A stretch of DNA of 32,625 nucleotides from Planctomycetota bacterium (lineage in GTDB: Bacteria; Planctomycetota; UBA11346). The stretch is taken from assembly GCA_028280785.1 (NCBI GenBank), contig JANQLF010000065.1:1-32625 (forward strand), read 5' to 3'. How positions within the stretch are numbered: the stretch's first letter is position 1; each line of letters opens with the position of its first letter. This document shows positions 25,500 to 32,625 of this stretch, piece by piece. The notes beneath the pieces are model-generated. The model searched no databases. It saw nothing but the letters and a program-made list of their open reading frames with translations, and was not told the origin of the DNA. The translations under genes and the position numbers were made by a program.

Positions 25500-27292
25500 T
25501 TATCATCGAGTAATGTTTCAATTAAGGTTGAAATACCCTGATCTAAAACCTTATTCTCATCCTCACTCAAGGGATGATGCCCCTGCAACATCGATTGCAC
25601 GTAAATCATTTTTACTGGCAACTCGATGGCGTCAAAATTCTCAACTTTAATGAGTCGTTTAATGAGATCATGCTGCCAATTTAAGAGTAAACGGGCTCCA
25701 GTCACACTGGACATATCAAAGGCATTAAACAAACCGCTAAATGCGCTGCCCTCTTCTTGAGACGCTTCGTGTTGACGTTTTTGCCAAGCGCGTTCATCAA
25801 CGTAGACCAAAGCAGTTAAGGAACTCGGCTGAAAGTCTCGCACTTCAGCAGAGACACTAAATGGCGATAGAATACGATTACAGGCTGCCTCTAATTCGCT
25901 AACACGATCTTGATCATCAAGCGGTGCTTCACCTAAATCTTGGCTAAAGTCAGCACCGGTTAATGCACGAATCGGTAGTTTATGGACATAGGCAAACATT
26001 TTCAGCAAGGGTTCAACATCCTGATAACCTGCATTTACCACTAAATTATTTTCGGCACTCGCTACTGGACGAAATTGACGAAACTCATCTACGCTTGGTA
26101 CATAAGTTATTTCTTCTTTATTATCGATAAAATGCTTGAGCTTTCGCACACCCATCGAAGTTTCTACAGGTAACAAAGCACCTAAAGCCTGACAAGCACC
26201 CTCATCATCTGCGGCGAGGTGACGAATATTCGCATGATGAATACTGATGAGTAATTCTGCCAATTCTGGCTGTTCATTAACTAAATTAATCAACCAGTGG
26301 CGCAATTGCTTGTCAATTGATTCGCGCATCGTCAACAACTGCTCATCTTCACGCACACCCTCGCGTGAAGCTGTCGGGGTTAAATTACGTGCATTCACAA
26401 TGACCTGAATAAAAAATGCCCAGTCTGGACTCAGATCTTCCAGTTCATTGATAAACATACCCTTCAAATAAACCGCATTGTTTAAACGCGCATTACTCGA
26501 CAAGGGATGATTTAAAACAACGGCCATCGCTTCGTACTGGCCGTCTGGGTCACGAAAATCAAAGGCCATCGCATAACGGTCAGCGCTGGTATCCAATACC
26601 GTAGCAGCAAACTGCATGTACTCATCACGCTGGTCACTAGCGTTGGCATACTGTTTATTCCACGGCGCACCGTCTGGATTCATACAGCGCTCATCGTCAC
26701 CAGAGATCATGTAAATCTTGAATGGCAATAAACCTCCGTAACGCAGAATCCACTCACCAACAACTTCAGGATCGAATAATTCTAGATAATCATTTTTTAT
26801 CGTTAGATGCACAGTGGTACCTGCATCCTTTTGATAATCGCTCGGAACCAATTCATAACGCCCGTCTATGTAACCGGTCCAGGCGTAAGCTTGATCAGAT
26901 TGCACTGACTTGGTGAACAAACGCACCTCATCAGCAACTATAAAGCACGAAAGAAAACCAACGCCGAATTGGCCGATAAAAGCCCCACCCTCGGCAAGGT
27001 CGCCACGCTTAGAACTCTTAGCAATAGTCGCCAAAAACTCATGGATTTGCGACTCGGTTAAACCAATACCATTATCAGCGAAAGTAAATACGACCTGATC
27101 GCCATTAAAGATTAATTCACAGGTAATTTTGGGGTCGTCCAAGACATCTTGAAATTGTCGCGTAGTAATCGCATCAACGGCATTTTGCATCAACTCGCGC
27201 AAGAATGCCATGGGCTGTTCATAGAGATGATCAGAAAGTAAGTGGATTAATCCTGCGAGGTCAACCTTAAACGCGTGTTCTTCGCCAGCCAT
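25496..27292 (-). CDS. HSP90-family chaperone (HtpG-like)
   Basis: Starting at ATG 27292 gives 598 residues. This start has GGAG 7 bases before it and overlaps the previous stop as TAATG. The N-terminal GHKL ATPase domain is intact: Glu33 and Asn37 (FLRELMQNAVDAI), Asp73 (DNGIGLT) and the lid-end glycines (GQFGVGFLS, 108-115). LTPTASREGVRED in the middle domain supplies the Arg of the catalytic loop. The length is shorter than E. coli HtpG (624) and the C-terminal third is divergent, so this is a side branch of the family rather than the standard housekeeping form. ATP-driven protein folding or remodelling in the cytoplasm is expected. It is coupled to an upstream helical-repeat protein gene. 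Confidence 0.9.
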   Translation of the reverse strand: MAGEEHAFKVDLAGLIHLLSDHLYEQPMAFLRELMQNAVDAITTRQFQDVLDDPKITCELIFNGDQVVFTFADNGIGLTESQIHEFLATIAKSSKRGDLAEGGAFIGQFGVGFLSCFIVADEVRLFTKSVQSDQAYAWTGYIDGRYELVPSDYQKDAGTTVHLTIKNDYLELFDPEVVGEWILRYGGLLPFKIYMISGDDERCMNPDGAPWNKQYANASDQRDEYMQFAATVLDTSADRYAMAFDFRDPDGQYEAMAVVLNHPLSSNARLNNAVYLKGMFINELEDLSPDWAFFIQVIVNARNLTPTASREGVREDEQLLTMRESIDKQLRHWLINLVNEQPELAELLISIHHANIRHLAADDEGACQALGALLPVETSMGVRKLKHFIDNKEEITYVPSVDEFRQFRPVASAENNLVVNAGYQDVEPLLKMFAYVHKLPIRALTGADFSQDLGEAPLDDQDRVSELEAACNRILSPFSVSAEVRDFQPSSLTALVYVDERAWQKRQHEASQEEGSAFSGLFNAFDMSSVTGARLLLNWQHDLIKRLIKVENFDAIELPVKMIYVQSMLQGHHPLSEDENKVLDQGISTLIETLLDDN

Positions 27293-28365
27293 TAAGCGTC
27301 TCCGAGTGATGCTTGATAAATCGCTTCCATACGTGCGAACCATTCACGATTACCGTCGCTGCCATTACGCTTATCAAATGCATCAATAAGCTCATCAGCT
27401 TTTTTAGCAGTATGATCTATCGCTTCATCAATATCCATTTCCAATACCTTAATGCTCTTCACATCGTTTTGCTTCAAATTACGCAATGCACAATTTAAAC
27501 CGAAATAATTCCACATACGGCACCAATCGTTTTCACCTTCTTCCACACGTTTAAGCAATGTATTCAAGAAGCGGCGTGTATTTTTCCCCTTATCCATCAC
27601 TGCACCTAGCCAGAGGAATGCCCCAGAGATTGAACCATTGCTCGGATACTTGCCTTTTGCTTTAGAAAGACCATTAAAATAGACTTCGAGATTATCGCGA
27701 TTGCCTAATTCCAAATCCGCAACTGCCACCCAGGCCCAGGTTACCTCAGGTACCTCGGCGCAACTTAAACTCCCTGATATGATTCGCTTAGCCTCTTTCA
27801 ACGCCTCTTTATTATTTTTTAACCAAATCAACACGCGCACCATTTTATTCGATACACATGCCGCGCAGTCACTCAAGCCATCACGTGGCATAGTACGCCA
27901 TTTTTCCAGTAATTGCTCTACCGATTCCTTATCATCGTATTCAAAAGCAATCTGTAATTCCAAACCCATCACCGTGTGTTTACCATAACCCAATTTTTCA
28001 CTACGTTTGATGATATCCTGATGCAAGGCCTCAACGTCAGCACGTTTAATCACCAACCAATCACCAACACCCTCGATGATCCATTTATACTTCCACATTA
28101 AACCATATTCGAAATCTTCGTTTAATTCCTCATCTTCATCAATACGCGCAAAGCACCATGCCAACATCGGAAACGCACGATGATGCTGATCACAATAAGC
28201 TGCACCTTCGATATATTCCTGACGCGCGACGATTCCCTTATAAATATCCTTATGCTCATCGGCGATATTGATCAGGCGTCTTGCGACTTCCATCTTCGGT
28301 TCTTTTTCCAGATACACCGACTCATAGTATAAGTTCTCAAATTCCTCTTCCCAAGAAGCTTCCAT
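27292..28365 (-). CDS. Helical-repeat (TPR-like) protein coupled to the HSP90 gene
   Basis: The 357-residue protein is almost entirely alpha-helical, with paired helices such as CDQHHRAFPMLAWCFARI, VRVLIWLKNNKEALKEAKRI and TWAWVAVADLELGNRDNLEV that resemble degenerate tetratricopeptide units. No enzyme motif, signal peptide or membrane segment is visible. AAGGAA lies 6-7 bases before the ATG. The stop shares its last base with the HSP90 start (TAATG), so translation is coupled. TPR proteins are the classic partners of eukaryotic HSP90, making this a good candidate cochaperone or client, but this is an inference from gene order. Confidence 0.85.
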   Translation of the reverse strand: MEASWEEEFENLYYESVYLEKEPKMEVARRLINIADEHKDIYKGIVARQEYIEGAAYCDQHHRAFPMLAWCFARIDEDEELNEDFEYGLMWKYKWIIEGVGDWLVIKRADVEALHQDIIKRSEKLGYGKHTVMGLELQIAFEYDDKESVEQLLEKWRTMPRDGLSDCAACVSNKMVRVLIWLKNNKEALKEAKRIISGSLSCAEVPEVTWAWVAVADLELGNRDNLEVYFNGLSKAKGKYPSNGSISGAFLWLGAVMDKGKNTRRFLNTLLKRVEEGENDWCRMWNYFGLNCALRNLKQNDVKSIKVLEMDIDEAIDHTAKKADELIDAFDKRNGSDGNREWFARMEAIYQASLGDA

Positions 28366-28505
28366 TTATAATTCCTTTACACCGTTTCGCTTGAGAGCTG
28401 TAGACTCACAACACTAGCTTCTTATACAGCACAGGCAATCTTCAGGTGCGAATGTACTACCCAAGCGTCACTAGTAGAAACCAGTATTCATGGTAAAATC
28501 AGGCC

Positions 28506-28898
28506 ATGTTACTACTCAAGCTCATCTTCTCGCTTATTCCAGTCATTGGTGCGGCCATTTTAGTTCGTTATGGTCAGTCACCGTACCTCTGTGCAATATT
28601 GGCATTATTATCAGTAAGTGGTTGGTTCTTAATTATCGAAACCAAACGGAATCGTGGCTTTTTTGCCTATCTGACCGCTGGCTGTATAGGCGCTTATTGC
28701 ACCACTATTTATATATATGAGCACATGACAGACGAGTCGTGGGTAGAATATTTATTCACCTGCATCGTCTTCTTTTATATGGGCACTGTTTTCGGCACTT
28801 GGATTGGTGGAGTGCTAATTCCCAGCTCCTGGGTTGTTGGTACCGAAGAATCGACCAATCAAGAAAAAAATATTACAAATACAATAGAAGGTGAATAA
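28506..28898 (+). CDS. Small integral membrane protein, unknown function
   Basis: The 130-residue protein has about four hydrophobic segments (near residues 4-22, 28-45, 52-70 and 82-107) and a polar, Asn/Glu-rich tail of about 18 residues. No charged catalytic residues or known motif are seen. The start has only a weak AGG 2-3 bases upstream. It is divergent from the TPR-HSP90 pair over 140 bp, a gap with no other gene; TAAAAT at 28491-28496 just before the ATG could be a -10 box. Confidence 0.7.
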   Translation: MLLLKLIFSLIPVIGAAILVRYGQSPYLCAILALLSVSGWFLIIETKRNRGFFAYLTAGCIGAYCTTIYIYEHMTDESWVEYLFTCIVFFYMGTVFGTWIGGVLIPSSWVVGTEESTNQEKNITNTIEGE

Positions 28899-28955
28899 TT
28901 TTGAGACGTTATCACATGATGAAGGGCCGCAAAACAACCGCTATCGACAGAAAGG

Positions 28956-30098
28956 CTAATCTTCTTTCGCAATTACTTTCTTAAAGAAATTAAAGCTAAT
29001 ACCAATGTAGACATCATCGTCGAGATCTTCCATGCGGTAAGCCCCAATAGTGAGATTCGGAATGTTATTCTTCCTCAATGATTTATGTCCGAAATGGAGT
29101 GCTGGTCCATAGCCGACTCCAAGATCCTCGGCTACCACTGCACTGAGACTGGCGCCTATATGCCAAGTAAAGCTGCTATTGTATTTGACGATTCCCAATC
29201 CATGCAGGAAGAATGCCGGATTTGGATTGGCCTCTTCTGAGTCATTGTCGAAATCAAATCCTATAGAATCGGAATTGAGGTTAAATCCTACTTCTGGATG
29301 AAGAAAAAGGAGCTGCCAGGTACTTGGCGATATCAAATCGTGCGAAAATAATTTACTATTGATCACGAGCTCCCACGGGTACTGATACTTACCATTTATC
29401 AGTTTATTTTTAAATTTTGTACTCGACTCTTTCAGGTTGTTTTTAACATCCTTTAGGATCTCGTTGTTATAATATGCCATCACCTGTCGGTACGGTGTTA
29501 TGACGTCACTCAATAGTTTTTCGCTGCCGACTTTATCCAACGGTGCATACATTTGCTTATCCGGCCCGTGGTAATAGCCCAGGTCAATGTGCTTACTTAC
29601 TTTGGTTCCTTCATTTGCATTGACATCATATTTTTTCAGAGCACTCCAGCGATAATGCATACCAATCGTATCGTCATCATCTTCAAATTCTTTGGCTTTA
29701 AATTGATCGGCAAAGACGTTTTCTTGTGCCAATTCTAGCAAAAGAAGCGCATCTAATTCAGCGCGCCCTTCGTTGATAGCGCTCAGGTCAACAATCTTCT
29801 GCAGTCTCGATGTAATGGATTTATCAAATGTGCCATCTCTATTTAAAGGAGCCTTTACACCATTGCACTCTCGGATAGAGAGCCATTCCCTCAGTGCGCC
29901 AACACTAATATCCCCTAGATCTTCTCGTTTTACCTTATCCGCGCCTGCATCAAAATTGCTCTTGTACGCTGTACTTAAATCTTTTGCGCTTTGGCCTCTT
30001 ATCTGATGCCAATCTTTGGTGTAGTCGGGCGGTGGCGTATCCACTGCGCATAAGCACAATGGAACACATAAGACTACTATCTGAAATAATCTATTCAT
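28956..30098 (-). CDS. Exported protein, possibly with an outer-membrane barrel-like C-terminus
   Basis: The 380-residue protein has a signal peptide (cut likely after CLCA, residue 18). The first two thirds are polar and helical (LQKIVDLSAINEGRAELDA). From about residue 255 the sequence becomes strand-rich with alternating hydrophobics (WQLLFLHPEVGFNLN, NPAFFLHGLGIVKY, FTWHIGASLSAVVAED, LTIGAYRM, VYIGISFNFF), which suits a small beta-barrel or beta-sandwich near the C-terminus. No family was recognised. It begins 2 bases after the stop of the alpha/beta hydrolase (TAATAATG), so both are made together; one product stays in the cytoplasm and the other is exported. Confidence 0.78.
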   Translation of the reverse strand: MNRLFQIVVLCVPLCLCAVDTPPPDYTKDWHQIRGQSAKDLSTAYKSNFDAGADKVKREDLGDISVGALREWLSIRECNGVKAPLNRDGTFDKSITSRLQKIVDLSAINEGRAELDALLLLELAQENVFADQFKAKEFEDDDDTIGMHYRWSALKKYDVNANEGTKVSKHIDLGYYHGPDKQMYAPLDKVGSEKLLSDVITPYRQVMAYYNNEILKDVKNNLKESSTKFKNKLINGKYQYPWELVINSKLFSHDLISPSTWQLLFLHPEVGFNLNSDSIGFDFDNDSEEANPNPAFFLHGLGIVKYNSSFTWHIGASLSAVVAEDLGVGYGPALHFGHKSLRKNNIPNLTIGAYRMEDLDDDVYIGISFNFFKKVIAKED

Positions 30099-30100
30099 TA

Positions 30101-31120
30101 TTACTGTCCCGGATATTCTTTGAGTTTAATAAGATCAGAAATGAAATTCCAAAATTGTTTTTCAGTAATATTTTCCCAATCAGATATGTCTAAATTATCC
30201 TTACTATATCGGGCATTCTCTTCAAAATATTCTTGCAACTCGGCAACTTCATCTTTTATATCAAATATATCTAGGCCGCTGACATAGCGAAATATTTGCG
30301 CCGATGCCTTTGGAGCCTGCATGTAGGTCAGAAACGAGTGCACATCTTCAAGATTGATATCTTTGCCAATATGATTAATTGGGATGTTTTTACCCTCAGC
30401 CTTATCGGCATCATAACGTTTAAACCAGGTAAATGGATCAAACACATTATAGATGTGTCGTAGATTGCGCATAAGCGAACCATTTTTTGCATTGCAAGGT
30501 TTTTTGTAGACTCGGGCATATTTTTGACTTAAAATCCTGGCAACGGAAGAATAGAGCAATACCGACGGAACACTATTTCCGCTTGCGTTAAAGCCCTGCT
30601 TTTGCAAGGCCGTAAGCGCACCATGTATCACGGCGGTACCCAAGCTATGCGCAACAATAATTGGTGGTGGGTCTGCGGCGTCTATTTCATTCATCAATTG
30701 CAAAGCAACTTCGTTAGCAATCCAACCCATCATATCGCCACCAAATCGCCAGAGAATAACATCGGCTACATGGCTCCAGAAAAAAAATTTTTCATCCGCA
30801 GTAGAGTTGGCGTTATAGCTATTTGCAAGCTCAGCGATGTCAGCTCCATGAACCTTGGTTTTCATTGAAGCCAGCCCAAGGTCATTGCCAAATTTACCGT
30901 TTAATGGGCTCTTTTCCCAGTATTGTTCAAAATATTGATCGTAATTAATTGGAACGAATTTAACACGATCCTTGAGTTTTTTTGTTTTAAATACTTTAAG
31001 CTTTTTTGATTGCTCTTCTATACTCTCTATCCATTCGCTATGCCAATCATTGCCTGGCTTTCCATTTTCATCAAGGAAATCACCCATTCCATGAATCAGA
31101 AATATTTTCTGTTTAGACAT
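30101..31120 (-). CDS. Cytoplasmic alpha/beta hydrolase, lipase/esterase-like
   Basis: I use the ATG at 31120 (339 residues, MSKQKIFLIHGMGD) because the fold begins directly with it; a GTG at 31150 would add 10 residues with no ribosome binding site. Motifs of the fold are present: HGMG (His10) for the oxyanion loop, VAHSLGTA with Ser159 as nucleophile, VFDPF with Asp228 and DVHSFL with His261 as candidate acid and base. No signal peptide is seen. The substrate could be a lipid or an ester, and no close family was recognised. An insertion rich in Trp and Phe precedes the nucleophile. It is the first gene of a pair with an exported protein. Confidence 0.82.
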   Translation of the reverse strand: MSKQKIFLIHGMGDFLDENGKPGNDWHSEWIESIEEQSKKLKVFKTKKLKDRVKFVPINYDQYFEQYWEKSPLNGKFGNDLGLASMKTKVHGADIAELANSYNANSTADEKFFFWSHVADVILWRFGGDMMGWIANEVALQLMNEIDAADPPPIIVAHSLGTAVIHGALTALQKQGFNASGNSVPSVLLYSSVARILSQKYARVYKKPCNAKNGSLMRNLRHIYNVFDPFTWFKRYDADKAEGKNIPINHIGKDINLEDVHSFLTYMQAPKASAQIFRYVSGLDIFDIKDEVAELQEYFEENARYSKDNLDISDWENITEKQFWNFISDLIKLKEYPGQ

Positions 31121-31156
31121 TTCGTTTAATCTTTCTTTACTAGTCACCACGGCGAC

Positions 31157-31171
31157 ACTGCACTTTGCAGT
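31157..31171 (-). repeat. Short perfect inverted repeat in the hydrolase leader
   Basis: ACTGCA (31157-31162) and TGCAGT (31166-31171) flank 3 bases, 37 bp before the hydrolase ATG. It may be an operator or a leader hairpin; neither is proven. Confidence 0.3.
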
Positions 31172-31245
31172 AAACGCTTATGGCGGAATCCGTTATTCAG
31201 TATATAAATGTTGTGTAATATAAAATGCAGTCAAGGTAAATCTGA

Positions 31246-31278
31246 TTGACCTAGTTCCCTAGATTCGGTCCATATATA
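31246..31278 (+). promoter_or_regulatory. Candidate promoter for the 33-residue peptide ORF
   Basis: TTGACC (31246-31251) is a good -35 box. The AT run CATATATATA (31271-31280) offers -10 boxes, but with a spacing of 19-21 bp. A mirrored TTGACT on the other strand (31229-31234) may serve the divergent hydrolase gene. Confidence 0.35.
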
Positions 31279-31285
31279 TAGAGAG

Positions 31286-31309
31286 AGCCTTCCAACCATA
31301 AGGAGGGCT
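31286..31309 (+). promoter_or_regulatory. Hairpin that would hide a near-perfect Shine-Dalgarno sequence
   Basis: AGCCTTCC (31286-31293) pairs with GGAGGGCT (31302-31309) with one U-G wobble and an 8-base loop; a further G-U pair can close the base. The right arm holds the Shine-Dalgarno AAGGAGGG (31300-31307), 7 bases before the ATG at 31315. No U-tract follows, so a terminator is unlikely. The fold suggests that translation is switched. Confidence 0.55.
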
Positions 31310-31314
31310 TATTC

Positions 31315-31416
31315 ATGAAGGGTAAACGCGTATCCCATCGCGATAGCCCCCAAGCCGCTGCATCACCCGTTGCCGCTGGTGACGGTAGCTGGCAATGCGG
31401 GAGCGGATGGCTTTGA
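31315..31416 (+). CDS. 33-residue peptide ORF, candidate precursor peptide or leader peptide
   Basis: ATG 31315 follows the strongest Shine-Dalgarno sequence in the window (AAGGAGGG, 7-base spacing). The frame encodes 33 residues: a basic start (MKGKRVSHRD), an Ala/Pro-rich middle (SPQAAASPVAAG), and a tail DGSWQCGSGWL with one Cys and two Trp. The ORF is visibly richer in G and C than its surroundings. The split between a charged first part and a Gly/Trp/Cys tail resembles precursor peptides, and a cysteine protease gene follows 90 bp downstream. I do not recognise a family. It may equally be a regulatory leader peptide or the first part of a frameshifted gene, because the +1 frame continues with a similar W-x-C-G. 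Confidence 0.5.
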   Translation: MKGKRVSHRDSPQAAASPVAAGDGSWQCGSGWL

Positions 31417-31506
31417 GAGTGACTGGAATTGTGGACATTGAGAACCACTGTCTGAAAAATTTAAAGTATTCCAACTACATTCAATTGATAGGATGTCTGG
31501 AAGAAC

Positions 31507-32040
31507 ATGGACATATACCACGGAATCGACCCAACCTCATTTCGACAGTTTTACTTAACCCAGCATCCAAATGGTGTCGGCGAAGCCACCAATCGTGAAT
31601 GCTGGTCCTGTTCCATCGGCATGCTCATAGCTTACTATGAAAATAACACCAGCATCGACCCATCCACAATAAGTAATTTTTTTGACAGACCTGACGGACT
31701 CCCTGTAAATGAATTCACGGATACTATGTCCTCCTGTGGACCAAAGACGGAAGGATCACACTCATTCTTTCAACCCAAAGTGGTTCAATGGGAAGCCACT
31801 GATTTAAATAATCACGCAATCTGCCTCAATGCGTTTAGAAAGAGCAGGCCAGATCCTGCAATTATATTAACTGGCAACATACAACCAACTCATGCAATGG
31901 TTGCAATCGGAGCAGCATCTAATGGCGACAAAATAAATCGTTTTAAAATTTTTGATCCGTGGAACCCAGACCGCCCACTAAGAACACTATCCGCAGATAA
32001 CAGCAACATTCTCTTTGTCATCTTACCTTGGAATCAATAA
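31507..32040 (+). CDS. Papain-like cysteine protease (AvrRpt2/C39-like)
   Basis: The 177-residue protein has the order and spacing of papain-like proteases: ECWSCSIGMLIAYY with Cys32 as nucleophile, QPTHAMVAIGA with His129, and FKIFDPWNP with Asp150. The CW...C start and the DPWNP end are typical of the AvrRpt2-type papain-like family and are also seen in C39 enzymes. There is no signal peptide, so it acts in the cytoplasm or is exported by another route. GGAAG lies 5 bases before the ATG. The next gene starts 3 bases after the stop. A target could be the peptide encoded just upstream, but nothing in the sequence proves that. Confidence 0.75.
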   Translation: MDIYHGIDPTSFRQFYLTQHPNGVGEATNRECWSCSIGMLIAYYENNTSIDPSTISNFFDRPDGLPVNEFTDTMSSCGPKTEGSHSFFQPKVVQWEATDLNNHAICLNAFRKSRPDPAIILTGNIQPTHAMVAIGAASNGDKINRFKIFDPWNPDRPLRTLSADNSNILFVILPWNQ

Positions 32041-32042
32041 CA

Positions 32043-32414
32043 ATGAAAATTGAAGCAACTATAATTGATCTTAAGTATGATGTCTTTCAGGTTTCTAAGA
32101 TAGTTCAGGGCATTAAAAGCAACGAAGAAAGCAGCTACAAAGAACCTGAATACTTTGGAGGTCGAGGCACCTTCAGGAAAGGGTATCCAGAGTCCGTCCA
32201 ATCACTGTTGCTTTACCTAAAGGTTAAAGGAAGGCCTCATGTTAAAATTGATGTTTTATCTCAAGTATTAGAAATAAACAAAAGAAAAAAGATTACACAA
32301 CCTTTCCTTGGAAAATTACGAGACAAACTACTAGGTAAACACATTACCATACAAAGCGCAGGAGACGATGAGCGATACGCACTGGATGATCTGAGTGCCC
32401 TCTCCGTATTATGA
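32043..32414 (+). CDS. 123-residue protein of unknown function
   Basis: The ATG at 32043, 3 bases after the protease stop, is preferred over a TTG at 32028 that would overlap the protease. The product is soluble and basic, with a beta-like start (MKIEATIIDLKYDVFQV), a Gly-rich turn (YFGGRGTFRKGYPE), a helix (VQSLLLYLKVKG) and the strand pair VKIDVLSQVLEINKRKK and HITIQSAGDDERYAL. No known motif is recognised. Its TGA overlaps the next start codon (ATGA), so the three genes from 31507 onward form one tightly packed unit. Confidence 0.75.
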   Translation: MKIEATIIDLKYDVFQVSKIVQGIKSNEESSYKEPEYFGGRGTFRKGYPESVQSLLLYLKVKGRPHVKIDVLSQVLEINKRKKITQPFLGKLRDKLLGKHITIQSAGDDERYALDDLSALSVL

Positions 32415-32625
32415 AACTCGAACCAATCACCGTCGAACATTTTGAACACATGCTGCCCTCCTAAAAGAACACATCAAAGCTGCCGGAATCGAGCAGCAGG
32501 AGTTCGCAGTTAAGGTCGGTAAATCCAAGAATGCTATCACGATGCTCATCAAAGGGTCGATGAAGCTCCCCATTGGTGATGTAGATAAGTTTGCAAAGGC
32601 GCTGGGCCTTAAAGGTAATGACTTA
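32411..32625 (+). pseudogene. XRE-type helix-turn-helix gene split by a frame change, cut by the window end
   Basis: ATG 32411, overlapping the previous stop, opens a frame of 17 codons (MKLEPITVEHFEHMLPS) that ends at TAA 32462-32464. The -1 frame then runs open to the window end with a clear XRE/Cro helix-turn-helix: LKEHIKAAGIEQQEFAVKVG, followed by KSKNAITMLIKGSMKLPIGD and DKFAKALGL. That frame has a stop at 32443-32445 and no ATG, GTG or TTG before the HTH, so the two parts must be one gene joined at about 32459-32463. A missing C in TCC-CTAAAA, a sequencing error, or programmed frameshifting would all explain it. The small antitoxin-like size recalls HigA-type regulators, but the gene is incomplete here. 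Confidence 0.6.

Noticed and set aside
27293-27343. Longer start for the HSP90-family gene inside the TPR-like gene
   Set aside because: The TAATG overlap with GGAG upstream explains the start at 27292, and the added residues do not resemble HSP90.
31395-31598. 67-codon frame between the peptide ORF and the protease
   Set aside because: It overlaps the first 30 codons of the protease in another frame, has no ribosome binding site, and shows no recognisable motif.

Overview
The window reads as the chromosome of a Gram-negative marine-type bacterium, most likely of the PVC superphylum (Lentisphaerota or a relative). This is an inference from gene content, with no phylogenetic test. The clues are a GspG-like prepilin, a sulfatase, large secreted propeller proteins with a FlgD-like Ig domain, a XylR-type LacI/AraC hybrid regulator, lipoproteins with clear lipoboxes, and moderate GC. 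No rRNA, tRNA, CRISPR array, insertion sequence or integrase was seen.

Layout. Bases 1-7000 look like a polysaccharide-use region: a cut-off secreted protein, a XylR-like regulator divergent from an oligogalacturonate-lyase-like propeller, a prepilin-like gene, and a LacI regulator directly followed by a secreted clan GH-A glycoside hydrolase. An LpoB-like lipoprotein follows. Next come a class I fumarase and an overlapping AtuA-DUF4387 fusion. Bases 11.1-16.4 kb on the minus strand hold a 1246-residue transmembrane protein with a propeller domain, a lipoprotein and a secreted HExxH metallopeptidase. A large secreted NHL-type protein follows. A PhyH dioxygenase is divergent from an AraC regulator, which is trailed by a HupE/UreJ-type membrane protein. 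A sulfatase and a 6-phosphogluconolactonase-like propeller form a minus-strand pair. Next are a small coiled-coil protein, a TPR-like protein coupled to an HSP90-family chaperone, a small membrane protein, and a cytoplasmic alpha/beta hydrolase paired with an exported protein.

The right end (31.2-32.6 kb) is the least familiar part: a 33-residue peptide ORF with a near-perfect Shine-Dalgarno sequence folded into a hairpin, then a papain-like (AvrRpt2-type) cysteine protease, an unknown 123-residue protein and an XRE-type helix-turn-helix gene that is split between two frames. I treat this as the best candidate for something undescribed, but its function is not shown by the sequence.

Regulatory sites visible by eye include a doubled LacI-type operator next to its own gene (3718-3753), a 22-bp-phased direct repeat in the XylR divergent promoter (1805-1838), a 16-bp palindrome (637-652), a GNRA-capped hairpin before the 1246-residue protein (16427-16446), and two hairpins that would hide a ribosome binding site (3020-3056 and 31286-31309).
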